Shown: positions 9,655-19,136 of the stretch, piece after piece
Numbering within the stretch: the stretch's first letter is position 1
Layout of the letters: each line of letters opens with the position of its first letter
Assembly (NCBI GenBank): GCA_947494565.1
Contig: CANLVG010000005.1
Span: 186,001 to 250,000 of the forward strand
DNA: 64,000 bases
Direction: 5' to 3'
From: an uncultured Flavobacteriaceae bacterium
Lineage (GTDB): Bacteria > Bacteroidota > Bacteroidia > Flavobacteriales > Flavobacteriaceae
Position numbers and translations under genes: made by a program
The notes under the pieces: generated by a model
Told to the model about the DNA's origin: nothing
The model's database searches: none
What the model saw: only the letters and a program-made list of their open reading frames with translations

Positions 9655-11091
9655 TTAGAATCCTTCAATTGATTTTTTCTTTTGAGATACTTCGCCTTTG
9701 TGCGCCTTTGCTTTTCCCTCTTCAACGGTTTGACCTAGTTGGCCATGTATTCGCGCTTCATCCTCGTTTTTGACGATAACCGAGCCCCTTATGTTCTCTC
9801 CTGGCAATGTGATACGGGTCTTGCCCTGCTCATCAAAGAAAATATTCTCTTTTTGTTCCTCCGTTAATTCGTCGATTTCGGTCTTTGAAATTGATTTCGT
9901 CTTTGGCACCACTACGTCGAGCACCATTTCTCCGTTTTCGTTATAAGTGTAGTTCTGGACCTTGGCATTACTATAGGTCTTACCGTCCCGGCCGACTACG
10001 GTTTCAAGTTTTACATTGTCCACACCGATACTATTGACCTTTTCGGGGTTAATATTGGTGGCCTTGAAATCCCATATTTCATTACTGGGTGTTACGGGCT
10101 CGGATAGTTTTGGATTGTCGGAATCGGCCTTTTTGGCCAATCGATTTTCTTTTATCCGTGAAGTAATTGCGGATTGGTCGACTTCCTTATTCGAAGTGCT
10201 CCCTATTTTTGATTTGGTCAATTCAAGGAAATCGATTTCACTCTGTTTCAGGTTTTCCGGAGTGACTTCCAAACCGCGTTCACGTAAAGCCGATTTCGCA
10301 AATTCCTTTGGTGAGCCATCCGGATTGTAGAATAGCCGATTTACCCTTAATGATAGTTTGTCGTCGTCAACGCCCTTTTCGGAAATCGTGGTGAATCCCT
10401 CTTGTTTTGACTCATCTTCGATTGCCGCTGTTTTAGCAAGTTCATCCGAAATAGCATCAACATTGAACCTTTTTTCGAAATTGAACGTGGGTATCCCCTT
10501 TTTTATCTGTTCGTAGGGCTGGACATCCAAAACCCCATCACCGTCCCTATCCACGAAAGCCACAGTTGGAAGACCGGTATCGTCAAGTCCTAACTGAATA
10601 TTGCTGAATCCATTGGCAAAGGCTTTTTCATACTCTGGATTTTCAAATAAAGTACCGGACTCTTTCCCTTTCAGATACGATTGGTGTTGGTTGGTATAGA
10701 AATCGGTGACATTTTTCAGATTTTCGGGCAATTGGTTCAAGGTCTGAAGTCGTATCTGGGCCTTGAGTTTTTCTTCGTCCGACACCGTATCGCTCTCGAG
10801 AGTCTGTATTAATGGGATATATTGCTTTGTAGCTTGTTGTAGCAAGCGACCTTGGATTTCGTTCAATGAAGTCGACCCGGTGTCGTAATTGTTCAGGGGC
10901 TTAACGTACTTGTCGTACAATGCTTGCTTATCAAGTTTTTGATTACGCTCCCTATCGTATCTCTCGTTGTCGTTCAATCGTTGTTCCCGTCGCCTTTGAG
11001 CGGCATCTTCGTTCCAATATCTTACGTCCGAGCTTAGGGTGTCCGGTACTTTGGTAAGTTGTTGATATGCGGCGTTTGTCTGTTTGGCCAT
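9655..11091 (-). CDS. Probable internal virion protein, 478 aa
   Basis: Lies 2 bases upstream of the giant virion gene. The first 80 residues are very charged and Gln/Arg-rich (coiled-coil-like, e.g. DAAQRRREQRLNDNERYDRE), the middle is helical, and a Asp-rich segment near residue 190 reads DRDGDGVLD, an EF-hand-like calcium loop. There are no membrane helices. In short-tailed phages the genes between tail proteins and the largest ejected protein usually encode internal virion proteins; that is the basis for the call, not a recognised domain. Confidence 0.6.
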   Translation of the reverse strand: MAKQTNAAYQQLTKVPDTLSSDVRYWNEDAAQRRREQRLNDNERYDRERNQKLDKQALYDKYVKPLNNYDTGSTSLNEIQGRLLQQATKQYIPLIQTLESDTVSDEEKLKAQIRLQTLNQLPENLKNVTDFYTNQHQSYLKGKESGTLFENPEYEKAFANGFSNIQLGLDDTGLPTVAFVDRDGDGVLDVQPYEQIKKGIPTFNFEKRFNVDAISDELAKTAAIEDESKQEGFTTISEKGVDDDKLSLRVNRLFYNPDGSPKEFAKSALRERGLEVTPENLKQSEIDFLELTKSKIGSTSNKEVDQSAITSRIKENRLAKKADSDNPKLSEPVTPSNEIWDFKATNINPEKVNSIGVDNVKLETVVGRDGKTYSNAKVQNYTYNENGEMVLDVVVPKTKSISKTEIDELTEEQKENIFFDEQGKTRITLPGENIRGSVIVKNEDEARIHGQLGQTVEEGKAKAHKGEVSQKKKSIEGF

Positions 11092-11092
11092 C

Positions 11093-11779
11093 TTAGATTT
11101 CGTAAGGTTTGGGTTCGAACATTTTAAAATCGCTCATATAGTCCGGTACACCAAGAGCGCTTATAGCGGCTTGACTAGGCCTGAAAATCTGATCGAGGGT
11201 CGAGTCATTGTAAAAAGGTTTTGCGCTACCTATCGGATTGGCACCGACCGTAGAGGAAACATTGGAATTACCGTTCCCTAATTGACCGTTCCTGAATCCT
11301 GAGATTGCAACATTGCCCAATCCCCTAATACCGGCCAAAGTCTGTTGTCTTCCAACATCTATTTGGTTTCCTATTCCAGCTAGTTCGGCATTATCCCTGT
11401 TTTCTTGAACACCCTGTATCCTTCGATTATCTTGGGCGATATTATAGTTCCTGTCGATTACCTGGTCATCTATCAATTGGGCGGCTTGTTGATTGTTACG
11501 ATTGGTCTGTGCTTGGATTTTTGGTATAGCTCCAAGTACCCCTCTGATACCTGCCTCCTGGGCGGCTTGGGTGGCGCTGGCCGATTGAATATTGTTCTGT
11601 TCGATTAAAAGATCTGAACCATATGTAGAAATAGGTACATCTTCAAATACGTTATTAAGTTCTTGTCTTTCGAACTCTTCCAACGATTTCTGACCGGCCT
11701 TTCGTTGTTTTTCGCCTTGATATATGGATGCCCCTGCGACTACTCCTCCTATTATCAAACTTGCGGTACCTGCTGCCAT
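11093..11779 (-). CDS. Probable internal virion protein with N-terminal membrane segment, 228 aa
   Basis: Opens with a small hydrophobic Gly/Ala-rich helix (TASLIIGGVVAGASIY), followed by a long Gln/Asn-rich helical region. This architecture, and the position next to the larger internal proteins, match the T7 gp14-like class of ejection proteins that enter the cell envelope during infection. The match is architectural only. A TAACTTTG -7-like box lies 17 bases before the ATG (11796-11803), but no -33 element is visible. Confidence 0.55.
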   Translation of the reverse strand: MAAGTASLIIGGVVAGASIYQGEKQRKAGQKSLEEFERQELNNVFEDVPISTYGSDLLIEQNNIQSASATQAAQEAGIRGVLGAIPKIQAQTNRNNQQAAQLIDDQVIDRNYNIAQDNRRIQGVQENRDNAELAGIGNQIDVGRQQTLAGIRGLGNVAISGFRNGQLGNGNSNVSSTVGANPIGSAKPFYNDSTLDQIFRPSQAAISALGVPDYMSDFKMFEPKPYEI

Positions 11780-11810
11780 ATTGTTATGTTTTATACAAAG
11801 TTAGCACAAA

Positions 11811-12224
11811 TTATAATTGTATTATCATTTCAGTGGTTCCTATAGAGCCTTCTACAAATCCACAGTCTACCAGCCTTTGTTTAAGGCTAGGGTGTTTCAG
11901 GCTCATAAAAACATAGGTTTTTCCCATCTGTTTGCATATTTCGGTTAGGGCTTTGATAAGAAAATTTAATGCACTTTTTCTAAGCTCACGGTCCTTTACG
12001 TCGAAATTGGCTACAGGATATTCGATCATTGCGCCGTTCTTAATAGTTGTGTTAATTATAAATCCAGCACAAATATCCACTCCCTCGTGTGAGACCATTA
12101 GGCCCTCAAGTTGGCCGTCCACCATAGGCAAATCATCCAATCCCAATGGCGTAAACCTGTTTTTTGTCCACCATTCCACTAAAGTATCGTGATCATTTAA
12201 TGATAGGAGCCGCCATTCCATCAC
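11811..12224 (-). CDS. GNAT-like N-acetyltransferase in the virion operon
   Basis: A 137-aa single-domain protein with GNAT layout: an early GLMVSHEGVDICAGFI beta pair, a helix after KSALNFLIKAL, and a C-terminal HPSLKQRLVDCGFVEGS segment, the usual end of the acetyl-CoA-binding fold. GNAT enzymes transfer acetyl groups from acetyl-CoA to amines; the target is unknown. Such genes are found among the tail genes of several podoviruses. The start overlaps the preceding gene's stop by 4 bases. Confidence 0.6.
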   Translation of the reverse strand: MMEWRLLSLNDHDTLVEWWTKNRFTPLGLDDLPMVDGQLEGLMVSHEGVDICAGFIINTTIKNGAMIEYPVANFDVKDRELRKSALNFLIKALTEICKQMGKTYVFMSLKHPSLKQRLVDCGFVEGSIGTTEMIIQL

Positions 12225-12946
12225 ACAAATGATTTCACCGCATTGGACGAAACCGCAAAAATCTCAACGACGTCGGTATCATCGTTTTCCAATTCAACTT
12301 CCAAGAAATACCCTCTGATTTCACTTCCCTCTATACGGCTGGGTTTCTTGGCAAAAGCGAAATACCCGTTGACCGGAGCTGTCACTATAGCCGATACCGT
12401 TATGACCCCATTGGCCATATTGGTAATCGTACCGATTTCCTCATTGTTACTGCCGTTGACCTGATATAGAACATCCCCGACACTAACGATGTTCGGGAGC
12501 TGAGAAAAAGTAAGCGTGTTACCACTGTTCGATGATATTACACCTATGCCCTGTGCGGAATTACCATGTAGATCTTCATCGTCCTCGTTTTTCCTTAGAT
12601 ATGCGAATTGTCTACTTTCCTTTTGGATGAATTCCTCTTTTGCCAATGTGGATTCCGTGTAGTTGGTCTTCAGTTTGGCGGACCATGGACCCTGACTTTC
12701 CAATACTAGGTTCTTGAATATTTTATCATGGCCCGGACTTTCATTTAAGACGGTTGTGATTTTTGAATTATACTGTTGACCGTAAAAATTGTTCCTTATG
12801 GGATTGTCCCTGTCATTGTGGAGATATACCTGGCCGTTCTTGATAGTATAGAACCTATTGTTCAATCTACACATGGCCTCCGGTATCCAACTATGAAAAC
12901 CGGTCCATCCCTTGTTCTTTTCCGAAAATGTTATCGTTTCTGGCAT
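12221..12946 (-). CDS. Probable tail/structural protein, 241 aa
   Basis: Beta-rich, no signal peptide or membrane helix; its N-terminus has KGWTGFHSWIPEAMCRLNNRFY, like beta-propeller or adaptor proteins that assemble on short phage tails. It sits 3 bases downstream of the 1624-aa tail protein and overlaps the GNAT gene. Assignment rests mainly on position. Confidence 0.55.
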   Translation of the reverse strand: MPETITFSEKNKGWTGFHSWIPEAMCRLNNRFYTIKNGQVYLHNDRDNPIRNNFYGQQYNSKITTVLNESPGHDKIFKNLVLESQGPWSAKLKTNYTESTLAKEEFIQKESRQFAYLRKNEDDEDLHGNSAQGIGVISSNSGNTLTFSQLPNIVSVGDVLYQVNGSNNEEIGTITNMANGVITVSAIVTAPVNGYFAFAKKPSRIEGSEIRGYFLEVELENDDTDVVEIFAVSSNAVKSFV

Positions 12947-12949
12947 ATC

Positions 12950-15900
12950 TTAAACGTTATATCCTAATTCCTGTAGGGCCGATATTATCTGGTCCCGATA
13001 GTATTGTGCGGTTCCGCCGTCCGTAATGTCATATTTAAAGAGAACTTCCGCTCTGTCCGAAAGGCCATTGGATAGATTATAGAGTCCCGTACCATTTTCC
13101 ACGGCCTGAACAAAACCTTTGAAGTCCGGCCCGGCTGGAAAATCCACTTGAAATACAACTCCCCGATAGAAGTCGGGTGCAAAACCGGCCAATCTGGTCC
13201 TGAAGGCGGCGATATCGGTATCGTACTGGGCCGTTCGTGTCGCATTCGGGTCGAACACGGCACTGGCGTCGTGGTAAATGGGGTTGGACTCGTCCATGAA
13301 TACAAGCACGATTTGGTTTCCGACCGGTGGAGCGGCACCTTTAAAGTCCAACATGTCAAGCATTCTTTCACCTGCATCTTGGATAACCTGGACCTTATTA
13401 TTGTATTCGGTCTCATTATCGTACAACGGTAGTAACGCATCCTTCAGCAAGGTATCCCTCATGGTCTGGAGCGGCACTAATGTATCGTCCATGGAACCGG
13501 ACGAATCAAAGTAGATATTGATAAAAGTGTCGTTGTCGATGATAAGTTCGCTAATATCCAATGTAACCGTAGCGACATTACTGTCCGAGTTGCCGTCATT
13601 GACCTTGTAAGTAAACGAATCACTGAAATTGGGGCTATTATCGTGCGTATAGGTGATGGTGTTATCCCCGTTGACCACCGCGGAACCATGGGAAGGTTGC
13701 GTAACTATAATCGGAACAATAGGGTCCGTATCCGGGTCGCTATCGTTGGCCAATACATCGATAATCACCGAATCCCCTTGTTGTACCATTGCCGAATCGT
13801 TTACCGCTATGGGAGCTTGATTGTTAAGGGCGTAGTCCCATATAAGATAAAGGTGGTGGTTTTCGCTCGGTCTGTTGAAAATGAAACTACCCGAATGAAG
13901 GTTCGAGTTTTGGCTAAGTTCGCTAAAGGTGACGGGCACAAAGGTCGCCGCTGCCAATATGGTATTAATGTCAGCTTGGGTATACAACTGGTCCGTGACC
14001 AAATAACCAATACGGTTCTGTTCGGAAAGCAAGAAATCACCCGTGCTCAAAGTATCCTTGAATGCTTGAATAGTTACGGTTTCTCCGCTTGCGGGAAATT
14101 TACCGACTCCTTCACTTCCATCCTCCACCAAGAACTGACTCACTCCTTCTACATCGAAAAAGTGATTATTGGAATAATACTGACCGTTGTTCCTTTTGAA
14201 CCTGTTGATAATGGTATTACCGATGTCGGCATCGTCATTGGTTACGATGCTTATCAGTTTCATCGAATTTCCTACAGGGCAGCTATTGCCTATCTCTATT
14301 GAAGCGGAACCACCTACAGGGGTAATGGTAACGGATACCTTGTTATCCGTAAGGACCCTTGCTATATTGATCGAACCAACTCCGGAAATATTGGAAACCA
14401 CATTGGAAACGCCATCATGGATCGCTTCGATGGTGGCATTGCCCAAATACACATCGTAGTTAAGGACTATCTCACCCGATAGACCGTTAAGTTGTAGTTC
14501 ATAGGTAAAAACCTCGTCAACGATTTTATTAATGGTATTGCCACAGGATAGCAACAAGACCCCTCCCACATCATCATATGAGGTCAAAGCGTATTTTTTA
14601 TGGTAAGGGTCGTATCCTCCAAGTTTAAGTGAATTAGGGTTGTCGATGAAAAGGTCCCTGAAATGCGATACCATACCATAATTGATTTCGCTAATACCAT
14701 CTATAGACAACCTAATAGGTGTACCTCTTCTTGGATTTACGTAGTAGATCCTGAAAGCATCCCAAGCAATACTCTCAGGATTGAGCCCGACACCGTTTTC
14801 CCCGGCATATGGCACATAGCCTCCAAGTATTTCCGGAACCTCTGCGACAATAACATCGCCATTGGCCTGGCGTATAAGATCCTTTCCAAATAGAACATAT
14901 CCGACCTTATCCTCCTGGAACACGATTAAATTGGTGTCCCTACTGAAAAGAAATTGGATGCTATTGTACTGTTTATCAAGTTCTTTGAAGTTTATAGTAG
15001 ATACATTAAAAACGTTCAAGCCGTTGAAGTTCGTGCTCTCGACGAAAGGTTCTCCAAAGGTCAGATCAGCGAACCTTCTGATTTCCTTATACGGCTCGAT
15101 TGTAGTGGTAGTGGGCTTGAAATCTATATTTAAGTACTCGGCATCGAGCGCGTCCTTTACACGATAACTTTCTACGCCGTTCCCTTGAACGAAACAATTG
15201 AAAAAATTAAGGTTGAGCGATGCAGGGTCGGATACGGTCTGATTAGATACGTTTCCAAGATGTAGCCCATTCTCGATATCGAAAGTCTGTTCTGTCTCAT
15301 AAAATATTTCCGAATCCAAGATTGGCTGCTCGGTCTCAAATACAACAACACCTTCCGAAAGGATAATATCTATTTGACAGCTAAGTTTCGATTCCTCGAA
15401 AATGGTGCCGTTATCGTTTCCGGTCACCGCAAGAAATAAAGCATTGTTGCTTATCGGCGCCGGTGATCTGAAAAAACCATAGGTAAACCTGCTTTCCTGG
15501 TCACCCAAATCCACCACCTCTGCTGCCCACCACGCCTCAAAATTCACATAGTCGGCCTGAACGATATAGCTTTTTTCGAATAGGCCATTGGTTTCGTCTT
15601 TTTCGTATTGATGGAATTTAATGGAAATCTGACTTCCCGCTTTGATTTCATAATCCACGTAAAGATCGGTATCAGGATTGAGGTAACCGGCCAAGGAACC
15701 TTGAGCTCCACCTAAGATTACCGACGGGTTTCCACTGCGTGTTCGAGTAAATGCGGGGTAGGTAAAGAAGGCATCCTCTTGATTTAGGTTCATGTCGAAA
15801 CCGGAAGGCTTTATCTTCATATATAGGCCCGCCTTTTCCTTTATTTCGAAACCGCTATCACCCGTATTGCCTGTGATAAAATCATCCTCCTGTTCCGATA

Positions 15901-17824
15901 GTTCGATTACACGAACCTTGATAAGCTCATCCACTGGGCCGCTCAGGTCGGATTTAACGATAAGGGTGTCACCTTCTTTGACTTTGTCCTTATTGGCCCC
16001 ATCCAGTTTGATCCATCGAAACAATCCGTCAACATAAAATGTGCTGACGAATATATTCTGGTATTGTAATGCGGTCGCCTTCACTACGATTTTATAGGAT
16101 TCTGCCCAGTATGGGGGAAGGTGATTTACATTTACAAGTAGCCGATTTTGAAAAGTGCTGAGTTTTTGCGGAATGTAAACGGTGTTACTATTACTTACTA
16201 AAACCGTTGATTTTCTTATCCAATGGTCCTGATACAGAAATCCTATTTCATAATCCATGTTGGTCTTGCAACTGGCGAAAGACTCGAGATTACTGTATAG
16301 AATCGAGGTGGCCGAGGTAAACTCGAACTGCACGTCTTCCGTGGTGTCCGGGTCGGGGCTATTATCTATGGTAAATGTCAGGACGATAGCATCTATTGTA
16401 ATGGTGTTGGCCGTTGAACCTGATATATCGAAAGGGGTGTTCGCGGTTTGATTATAGTTACCAGGTACGGTGGCCTCATATCCGGAAATGAAGTTGTTTG
16501 TAAGTATGGTCTCGATAAAGTTGATAAAATCATCGTTAGCGGCCAACTGGGTCGCATCATCGAAATCTTGCGGTAAGATAAATTCCAAAAAGCCAGTGAA
16601 CGAACCGGAATATGTGCTCTCCGAAAGTCGGAAATCGAATATAATCCTGTTTCCCTCATTGTACTCGACTTCCGATGGGAACGTAAGTTGTATGCTTTCT
16701 CCGTTGGACAAAAGCGTTACCGGTATGGTAGTTCCGGAAATATCGTTGGACTGGACATCTATGGTATAGTCCATCTTTATTGTATCCCCCGATTCGGTTA
16801 TCATGTCATAACCTTCGACGTAATTACCCAAAACAGGTATATTCTCGATAAGGGACAGGGCCTTTGCCTTTCGGGGTACATTATCGAACGTCCTGAAATA
16901 TTCCTTCTCCGCGATCGGCTTGTAGTTTTTGTTGTTCGAAAAGATAAGGTCCCGCATCTGGTCGTCACCCCATCCCTCTTCCTCTTTATTAAAACGGGCA
17001 ATAAGAAAAGGAATAGTGGAATTACTTTTCTTACCTATTACCTCGATATCGGTTACCTGCTTTTCACCCGTGTCGAATTGGATGCGCACCGCATTAAAGG
17101 AGTTTACCATCCCGATGTTCTCCATGGTCTGATAGTCCAATTGGAATTTTTTCGGGCTAAATTCACAGTTAGAGTAAGTGGATATCGCGCTTCTTTCCCC
17201 GTCCAGGTATTTGTATCGATAACCAAAAGAGATAATGGTCTCTTCGAGATAATTGCTTTCCTCACTGGAGTAGGTCGGCGTAGTGATAGGAGCGGTTTTC
17301 GGCTGCTTCTTTATCAGGTAAACGTCCTCACGTTCAAAACCGTTTTCCACCCATGATTTGGCACGTTCGATATTTATGCAAAATATTTCGATGTTGTTGT
17401 CGGTCCATATAAGTAGGTCATCTTTAGTGTTTTCACTGATTACCTTTATTATTCCGGTAATCCTATGGTCATCATCCAAGTCCAATACACGGCCATTTCC
17501 GGAGGGCCTACTATCCTTTAGTACGATTGAAGTAATATTGTTTCGGGCATCGTATTCGAGAAGGAAGGTTGCTGTATCGGATTTTTCGAACCAGTATAGT
17601 TTATCCTCGGCCTCATCCTCATATTTGCCAAGATTGATTGGATTTAATCCTAAATCTATATTTGTAAGTTGCTTATTGGAAAGTGAATTTTCTACCGCAC
17701 CGACATCGGATCCTTCGGAATCTATAACTTCTATGTTCAAGGCATCCTTATAATCACCGTCCGATAATAGACGCTCATCTACATCCTTGTTCAATCTGCC
17801 GTTTACAAAAGTTTTTTTAAGCAT
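12950..17824 (-). CDS. Large tail stabilisation-type protein with Ig-like and vWA domains, 1624 aa
   Basis: The N-terminus (FVNGRLNKDVDERLL, then a SEGSDVGAVEN segment) is a pattern I know from tail stabilisation/tail-tube-B-like proteins of marine podoviruses and crAss-like phages. A long beta-rich body follows. Residues ~1345-1430 form a cadherin-like/tandem-95 Ig repeat (APIAVNDSAMV, VLANDSDPDTD, FTYKVNDGNSDSN). Residues ~1435-1620 begin NIYFDSSGSMDDT, the DxSxS MIDAS motif of a von Willebrand A domain, a metal-dependent adhesion fold. The arrangement suggests a tail protein that carries its own adhesion tip. Spacing to both neighbours is 1-3 bases. Confidence 0.7.
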   Translation of the reverse strand: MLKKTFVNGRLNKDVDERLLSDGDYKDALNIEVIDSEGSDVGAVENSLSNKQLTNIDLGLNPINLGKYEDEAEDKLYWFEKSDTATFLLEYDARNNITSIVLKDSRPSGNGRVLDLDDDHRITGIIKVISENTKDDLLIWTDNNIEIFCINIERAKSWVENGFEREDVYLIKKQPKTAPITTPTYSSEESNYLEETIISFGYRYKYLDGERSAISTYSNCEFSPKKFQLDYQTMENIGMVNSFNAVRIQFDTGEKQVTDIEVIGKKSNSTIPFLIARFNKEEEGWGDDQMRDLIFSNNKNYKPIAEKEYFRTFDNVPRKAKALSLIENIPVLGNYVEGYDMITESGDTIKMDYTIDVQSNDISGTTIPVTLLSNGESIQLTFPSEVEYNEGNRIIFDFRLSESTYSGSFTGFLEFILPQDFDDATQLAANDDFINFIETILTNNFISGYEATVPGNYNQTANTPFDISGSTANTITIDAIVLTFTIDNSPDPDTTEDVQFEFTSATSILYSNLESFASCKTNMDYEIGFLYQDHWIRKSTVLVSNSNTVYIPQKLSTFQNRLLVNVNHLPPYWAESYKIVVKATALQYQNIFVSTFYVDGLFRWIKLDGANKDKVKEGDTLIVKSDLSGPVDELIKVRVIELSEQEDDFITGNTGDSGFEIKEKAGLYMKIKPSGFDMNLNQEDAFFTYPAFTRTRSGNPSVILGGAQGSLAGYLNPDTDLYVDYEIKAGSQISIKFHQYEKDETNGLFEKSYIVQADYVNFEAWWAAEVVDLGDQESRFTYGFFRSPAPISNNALFLAVTGNDNGTIFEESKLSCQIDIILSEGVVVFETEQPILDSEIFYETEQTFDIENGLHLGNVSNQTVSDPASLNLNFFNCFVQGNGVESYRVKDALDAEYLNIDFKPTTTTIEPYKEIRRFADLTFGEPFVESTNFNGLNVFNVSTINFKELDKQYNSIQFLFSRDTNLIVFQEDKVGYVLFGKDLIRQANGDVIVAEVPEILGGYVPYAGENGVGLNPESIAWDAFRIYYVNPRRGTPIRLSIDGISEINYGMVSHFRDLFIDNPNSLKLGGYDPYHKKYALTSYDDVGGVLLLSCGNTINKIVDEVFTYELQLNGLSGEIVLNYDVYLGNATIEAIHDGVSNVVSNISGVGSINIARVLTDNKVSVTITPVGGSASIEIGNSCPVGNSMKLISIVTNDDADIGNTIINRFKRNNGQYYSNNHFFDVEGVSQFLVEDGSEGVGKFPASGETVTIQAFKDTLSTGDFLLSEQNRIGYLVTDQLYTQADINTILAAATFVPVTFSELSQNSNLHSGSFIFNRPSENHHLYLIWDYALNNQAPIAVNDSAMVQQGDSVIIDVLANDSDPDTDPIVPIIVTQPSHGSAVVNGDNTITYTHDNSPNFSDSFTYKVNDGNSDSNVATVTLDISELIIDNDTFINIYFDSSGSMDDTLVPLQTMRDTLLKDALLPLYDNETEYNNKVQVIQDAGERMLDMLDFKGAAPPVGNQIVLVFMDESNPIYHDASAVFDPNATRTAQYDTDIAAFRTRLAGFAPDFYRGVVFQVDFPAGPDFKGFVQAVENGTGLYNLSNGLSDRAEVLFKYDITDGGTAQYYRDQIISALQELGYNV

Positions 17825-17825
17825 A

Positions 17826-18347
17826 CTACTTTTCTTCGATTATAAGTCTTGTGCCGTTCGCATCCTGATATCCGGTCGAAGCGGAGCCATCCGTTCTCTG
17901 TATCCGGAATCGGATTACGTCGTTGGCGCTTAGCGCTACAATATCGTTGTACATAGTACTTTGACCGGAATCATATCCCCTTTGATAGACCGCCGACCTT
18001 GCTCCGCTAGGCTCGCTTCCGTTAATTTCCATCCATATACTGTATTCGGTTCTTGAGGTAGATGAATTGTTGATATAAGTATCGAATGATATCCTGTAAT
18101 TTCCGGCCTTCGTAACGGTCAACTCGTTACTTGATAGAACTAAAACCGCTGTGTCCGTATTGACCCTGGTATTGTTCAGTACCAAAGTTTGAGACGTTCC
18201 CGCTATTCCCGTCAATCCGCCCGTATCGAGATAAAAGGAGGCATACTCCTTGCTTCCCCCTCCCATCGAATCGATTTGGGATTTCAAGGCGTTCAATTTT
18301 TGGGCTATTACCGTCAATAGTGCGGTTACGCGGCTCTGTCTGCTCAC
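17826..18347 (-). CDS. C1q/TNF-like jelly-roll virion protein, 173 aa
   Basis: The first ~25 residues (MSRQSRVTALLTVIAQKLN) nearly duplicate those of the adjacent gene, suggesting a shared attachment segment. The rest is a beta sandwich with the C1q/TNF-like pattern: a strand ending with VTKAGNYRISFDTYI and a later ANDVIRFRIQ strand. Such trimeric domains decorate capsids or form fibre heads. It overlaps the preceding gene by 1 base. Confidence 0.55.
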   Translation of the reverse strand: MSRQSRVTALLTVIAQKLNALKSQIDSMGGGSKEYASFYLDTGGLTGIAGTSQTLVLNNTRVNTDTAVLVLSSNELTVTKAGNYRISFDTYINNSSTSRTEYSIWMEINGSEPSGARSAVYQRGYDSGQSTMYNDIVALSANDVIRFRIQRTDGSASTGYQDANGTRLIIEEK

Positions 18348-18820
18348 TAGAAACTGATTAAGGCGTTGAACTCCGCGACAAAATCATGCTCTGCGTTACC
18401 CATTTCGGTAGAACCTGCAGCGGCTATATTGTTTCGGGCCTGGTCTTGTTGTGGAGTTGTGAACGACTGGGAAGCGCTTGCGCTTACAAGCCCTAAATCC
18501 GCGGCTTGAAGAGCTCCTATCGCGTCGGCCAAATCACTAACGTCCTCTCCTTCAAGCGCCGTACTGATTGCACTGGTAATTTCGCTATTTACCTTAGATC
18601 CCGACCATGCTTCCGTGCTGTTCGTGGCCCCGTCATTTATAGTTACTCCACCTCCACCAGCGGCATCGGCCGTGGCCTTGACCTCGTTTATTGCGGCCAC
18701 TAGGCTCGATTTATCGGTCGTGCTAAGACCCGCCGTTAAATCCCCTATCTGTGACTTTAATGTGTTCAGCTTTCCTGTAATGGCTGATACGAATGCCGAA
18801 ATCCTTGATTGTCTACTCAT
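18347..18820 (-). CDS. Fibre-like virion protein, 157 aa
   Basis: N-terminus MSRQSRISAFVSAITGKLN parallels the neighbouring jelly-roll gene. The middle is Ala/Ser/Thr/Gly-rich with a GGGG hinge and a TPQQDQARNNIAA segment of a kind frequent in phage fibre proteins. It ends DFVAEFNALISF, matched by EDEFLTLIAF at the end of the next gene upstream. The shared ends point to a modular fibre/decoration family. Confidence 0.6.
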   Translation of the reverse strand: MSRQSRISAFVSAITGKLNTLKSQIGDLTAGLSTTDKSSLVAAINEVKATADAAGGGGVTINDGATNSTEAWSGSKVNSEITSAISTALEGEDVSDLADAIGALQAADLGLVSASASQSFTTPQQDQARNNIAAAGSTEMGNAEHDFVAEFNALISF

Positions 18821-18821
18821 T

Positions 18822-19136
18822 TTAAAAAGCTATTAATGTTAAAAATTCATCTTCGAAATCGAATTGGGGCTCACCGTAGTTATCGGTGACCCATTGTTTA
18901 ATATCCTCTACCTGGAACAACTCGTCCAGATATGTGATCAGTTCTGTGGAGTTATCGAAAGTATCCCCTGATTGATTACGTATGGTGCTCCAATCGGCGT
19001 TGAAATCCCCTTTTCCATCACCTTCGTTGGTAATAGTGACCGTTCCATTATTTATGGAATAGGAATACCCCAGAACGGGCATAGGCTTTCTGCCCTCGAT
19101 TATCAATAGATCCGATTTCCTATATATCTTCGCCAT
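18822..19136 (-). CDS. Small virion-associated protein, 104 aa
   Basis: Soluble, beta-rich, acidic. Its C-terminus EFLTLIAF resembles that of the adjacent 157-aa fibre-like protein (EFNALISF), while the N-termini differ. The N-terminal 17 bases of the gene overlap the preceding frame. Function unknown; a structural role is inferred from position and the shared tail motif. Confidence 0.5.
   Translation of the reverse strand: MAKIYRKSDLLIIEGRKPMPVLGYSYSINNGTVTITNEGDGKGDFNADWSTIRNQSGDTFDNSTELITYLDELFQVEDIKQWVTDNYGEPQFDFEDEFLTLIAF

Noticed and set aside
11796-11803. TAACTTTG box before the 11093-11779 gene as a full promoter
   Set aside because: No TTG at the proper distance; kept only as a note in that gene's entry.
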